A stretch of 64,000 nucleotides of DNA from Paenibacillus sp. YN15. GTDB taxonomy: Bacteria; Bacillota; Bacilli; Paenibacillales; NBRC-103111. The stretch is from the NCBI RefSeq assembly GCF_003285005.1, contig NZ_QMFA01000002.1, forward strand, positions 62,001 to 126,000, given 5' to 3'. A program made the translations under genes and the position numbers. Under the pieces are notes generated by a model. It was not told the DNA's origin, did no database searches, and was given only the letters and a program-made list of their open reading frames with translations. Below are positions 62,393 through 64,000 of this stretch, piece after piece; position 1 is the stretch's first letter, and the number at the start of each line of letters is the position of its first letter.

Positions 62393-64000
62393 ATGAAGAT
62401 CAGCAAACTGAAGCTGAAGCATCAGATATGGCTTATTTTTTCATTCGCCATCATCGTTTTCACCGTCATGGAGCTTTATTTGTTCTATAGTTTTTCCGAT
62501 CTTACCCAAAAAAGAGCGGCCAATTACGGCAACCAGATGATTGAACAAACCCGCCGGAAGATTGATTCCGCCTTTAAGGATATCAGGGTCAGCACTGGAA
62601 TTGTGGTCAATAACAAGCTCGTTCAGGAATTTTCCGTAGCGGAGGATGCTTACAAAAGAGTGTTTGATGCCGGTCTTTATGTGATGGATCTTATGGAATA
62701 TGTGCGGTCTTTTAATTCATATGTGAGCGGAATTGTGTTGAATGACATGCAGGGAAGGCGGCTGTACAGTCTGGCGTCGGCAAGCGGCGACATTTTTTTC
62801 GCCGACCGTTATGAGGTTTTTATCCAGAGATACAAGGAGGATTCTTCGCTTCGGCAAAAAGGGGGAATGTTCACCACTATCTTAACGGATGAAAAAGCGG
62901 GAACAGAACAGTTCTTTTATATAGCGCCGATTGTGGAAGCGAGAGGGGGAATCTATTTTTCCCAAATCGTCGGTTACTGCTCTATTGTGGTTAATAAGGA
63001 TAATATTGATGGTTTTATTGAAAATATGGAGATGACACCCAACTCCAGTCTGTATATTCTGAACAACCAGAATGAAGTGGTTGCGTCTACCAATTCCAAT
63101 GCCCGGAGCACGTTGTTCCGGGAGATTCTGTCCATGGATAAGGGCAGCCTGCTTAATGGCATGGAAGCCACTATCGACGGGGAACAGATTCTTGTCCATG
63201 TCAAGGATTTGGAGGAAGCGGACGGGTGGCGGGTTGTCAGCATGATTCCGCTGCATGAGCTGACTTCGGATATGAACCCTTTGCGGCGGGTCAGCACGAT
63301 CGTGGGGATTGGGATTATTCTCAGCATGATCATAACCGGAAGCCTCTTTATCAACAATCTGATGCGCCCGGTAATGGGACTTGTGATGGACATGAAGAAG
63401 GTGGGAAGGCGGGACATGGGCTTCCGCATTAAAGTCCGGTCTACCAATGAAGTCGGCTTGCTGGCCTATGACATCAACCGGATGATAGATGAAATGGAGG
63501 AAATGGCAAAGGATATGATCAATATCCAAACCAGATTGTACGAAGCCGAGCTGATTCAGAAGCAGGCGGAGTTTGCCGCTTTGCAAAGCAAGATCAATCC
63601 CCACTTTCTTTATAATACGTTAAATTGCATCAGCAGCATTGGTCTGGAATATGGAAGCAGGGAGATTGCGCAAATTACGTCGTGTATGTCGAAAATCTTC
63701 AGGTACAGCATCAAAAGGGATGAGCTTGTACAGATCCGGGAGGAAATAGACTGCATTCAGGCTTATATGAAAATTATCTCCATCCGGTATGGGAATAAAT
63801 TTTCCATGGACCTCGATGTGGAGGACGGGCTGCTGGAGATGAAAACCCCCAAGATGATTCTCCAGCCCATCGTGGAGAATGCGGTCTATCATGGGCTGGA
63901 GCGGATGGATCAAGGGGGGCGGCTTCAGGTGGCCGGGAGCATGGATGCGCATGGAGATGTTTGCTTCCAAATCACGGATACCGGCAGGGGAATGGAGCCG
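62393..64000 (+). CDS. YesM-type sensor histidine kinase, 3' end beyond window
   Basis: ATG 62393 behind CGGGGAA, 15 bases after the regulator stop; 536 codons are present and the frame is open at the window edge. Helices at about 12-33 and 300-323 frame a cache-like sensor; HAMP follows. His404 lies in NPHFLYNTLN. The ATPase N-box IVENAVYHGLE and DTGRGMEP are seen; the final glycine box is outside the window. Partner of the regulator at 60926. Confidence 0.92.
   Translation, partial: MKISKLKLKHQIWLIFSFAIIVFTVMELYLFYSFSDLTQKRAANYGNQMIEQTRRKIDSAFKDIRVSTGIVVNNKLVQEFSVAEDAYKRVFDAGLYVMDLMEYVRSFNSYVSGIVLNDMQGRRLYSLASASGDIFFADRYEVFIQRYKEDSSLRQKGGMFTTILTDEKAGTEQFFYIAPIVEARGGIYFSQIVGYCSIVVNKDNIDGFIENMEMTPNSSLYILNNQNEVVASTNSNARSTLFREILSMDKGSLLNGMEATIDGEQILVHVKDLEEADGWRVVSMIPLHELTSDMNPLRRVSTIVGIGIILSMIITGSLFINNLMRPVMGLVMDMKKVGRRDMGFRIKVRSTNEVGLLAYDINRMIDEMEEMAKDMINIQTRLYEAELIQKQAEFAALQSKINPHFLYNTLNCISSIGLEYGSREIAQITSCMSKIFRYSIKRDELVQIREEIDCIQAYMKIISIRYGNKFSMDLDVEDGLLEMKTPKMILQPIVENAVYHGLERMDQGGRLQVAGSMDAHGDVCFQITDTGRGMEP

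Noticed and set aside
1-64000. CRISPR arrays, tRNA and rRNA genes
   Set aside because: No regularly spaced direct repeats, no cloverleaf with TTCRA arm and no rRNA-like stretches were seen by eye.

Overview
The window looks like a chromosomal segment of a Paenibacillus-type soil Firmicute. This is inferred from strong AGGAGG ribosome sites with many TTG/GTG starts, three separate sugar-importer gene sets of the LplA/LplB/LplC (YtcQ/YtcP) kind each with YesM/YesN-type two-component regulators, very large secreted modular polysaccharide enzymes, and short intergenic palindromes. No rRNA, tRNA or CRISPR array was seen.

Layout. 1-6.1 kb: the 3' part of a solute-binding protein, then a 1463-residue secreted heparinase II/III-type lyase with extra binding modules. 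6.1-22.9 kb: an accessory region, visibly more AT-rich. It holds an amidase, many small membrane proteins, a CPBP protease, an epoxide hydrolase, a DUF4261 protein, a histidine phosphatase, a VapBC-like toxin-antitoxin pair, and a NAGPA-type protein. It also holds a graveyard of broken genes: the FosB C-terminus, a lipoprotein, a second copy of a neighbouring gene, IS630, ABC exporters and a PBP-type regulator. Within it, 12.4-14.7 kb carries imperfect palindromes with ATAAC/GTTAT or GCCTAAC/GTTAGGA ends between unrelated AT-rich genes. This resembles integron attC sites and gene cassettes, with no integrase in view, and is the most interesting signal here.

23.0-48.8 kb: a polysaccharide utilisation region. 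It contains a GH78-type rhamnosidase-like enzyme and a YdjC-type deacetylase, then a sensor kinase/regulator pair, a binding lipoprotein, two permeases, a secreted GH5-like enzyme, a secreted multi-module binding protein, a GH26 enzyme without a signal peptide and a GH19 lysozyme-like protein. A second transporter set follows (permeases, kinase, regulator, binding protein); its kinase gene carries a frameshift.

48.8-54.3 kb: an intergenic repeat, then a compact probable operon for a secreted protein of unknown function, an ABC ATPase and ABC-2 permease, and a HAMP-type kinase with an OmpR-type regulator. 54.4-64.0 kb: a GH127-like zinc/cysteine glycosidase homologue, a cupin-AraC regulator, and a third importer set (two permeases, binding lipoprotein) followed by a YesN-type regulator and a YesM-type kinase cut by the window end.

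Taken together, the genes suggest sensing of extracellular oligosaccharides by cache-type kinases, induction of matching ABC importers, depolymerisation outside the cell and final trimming inside. All assignments come from reading motifs; no database search was possible.
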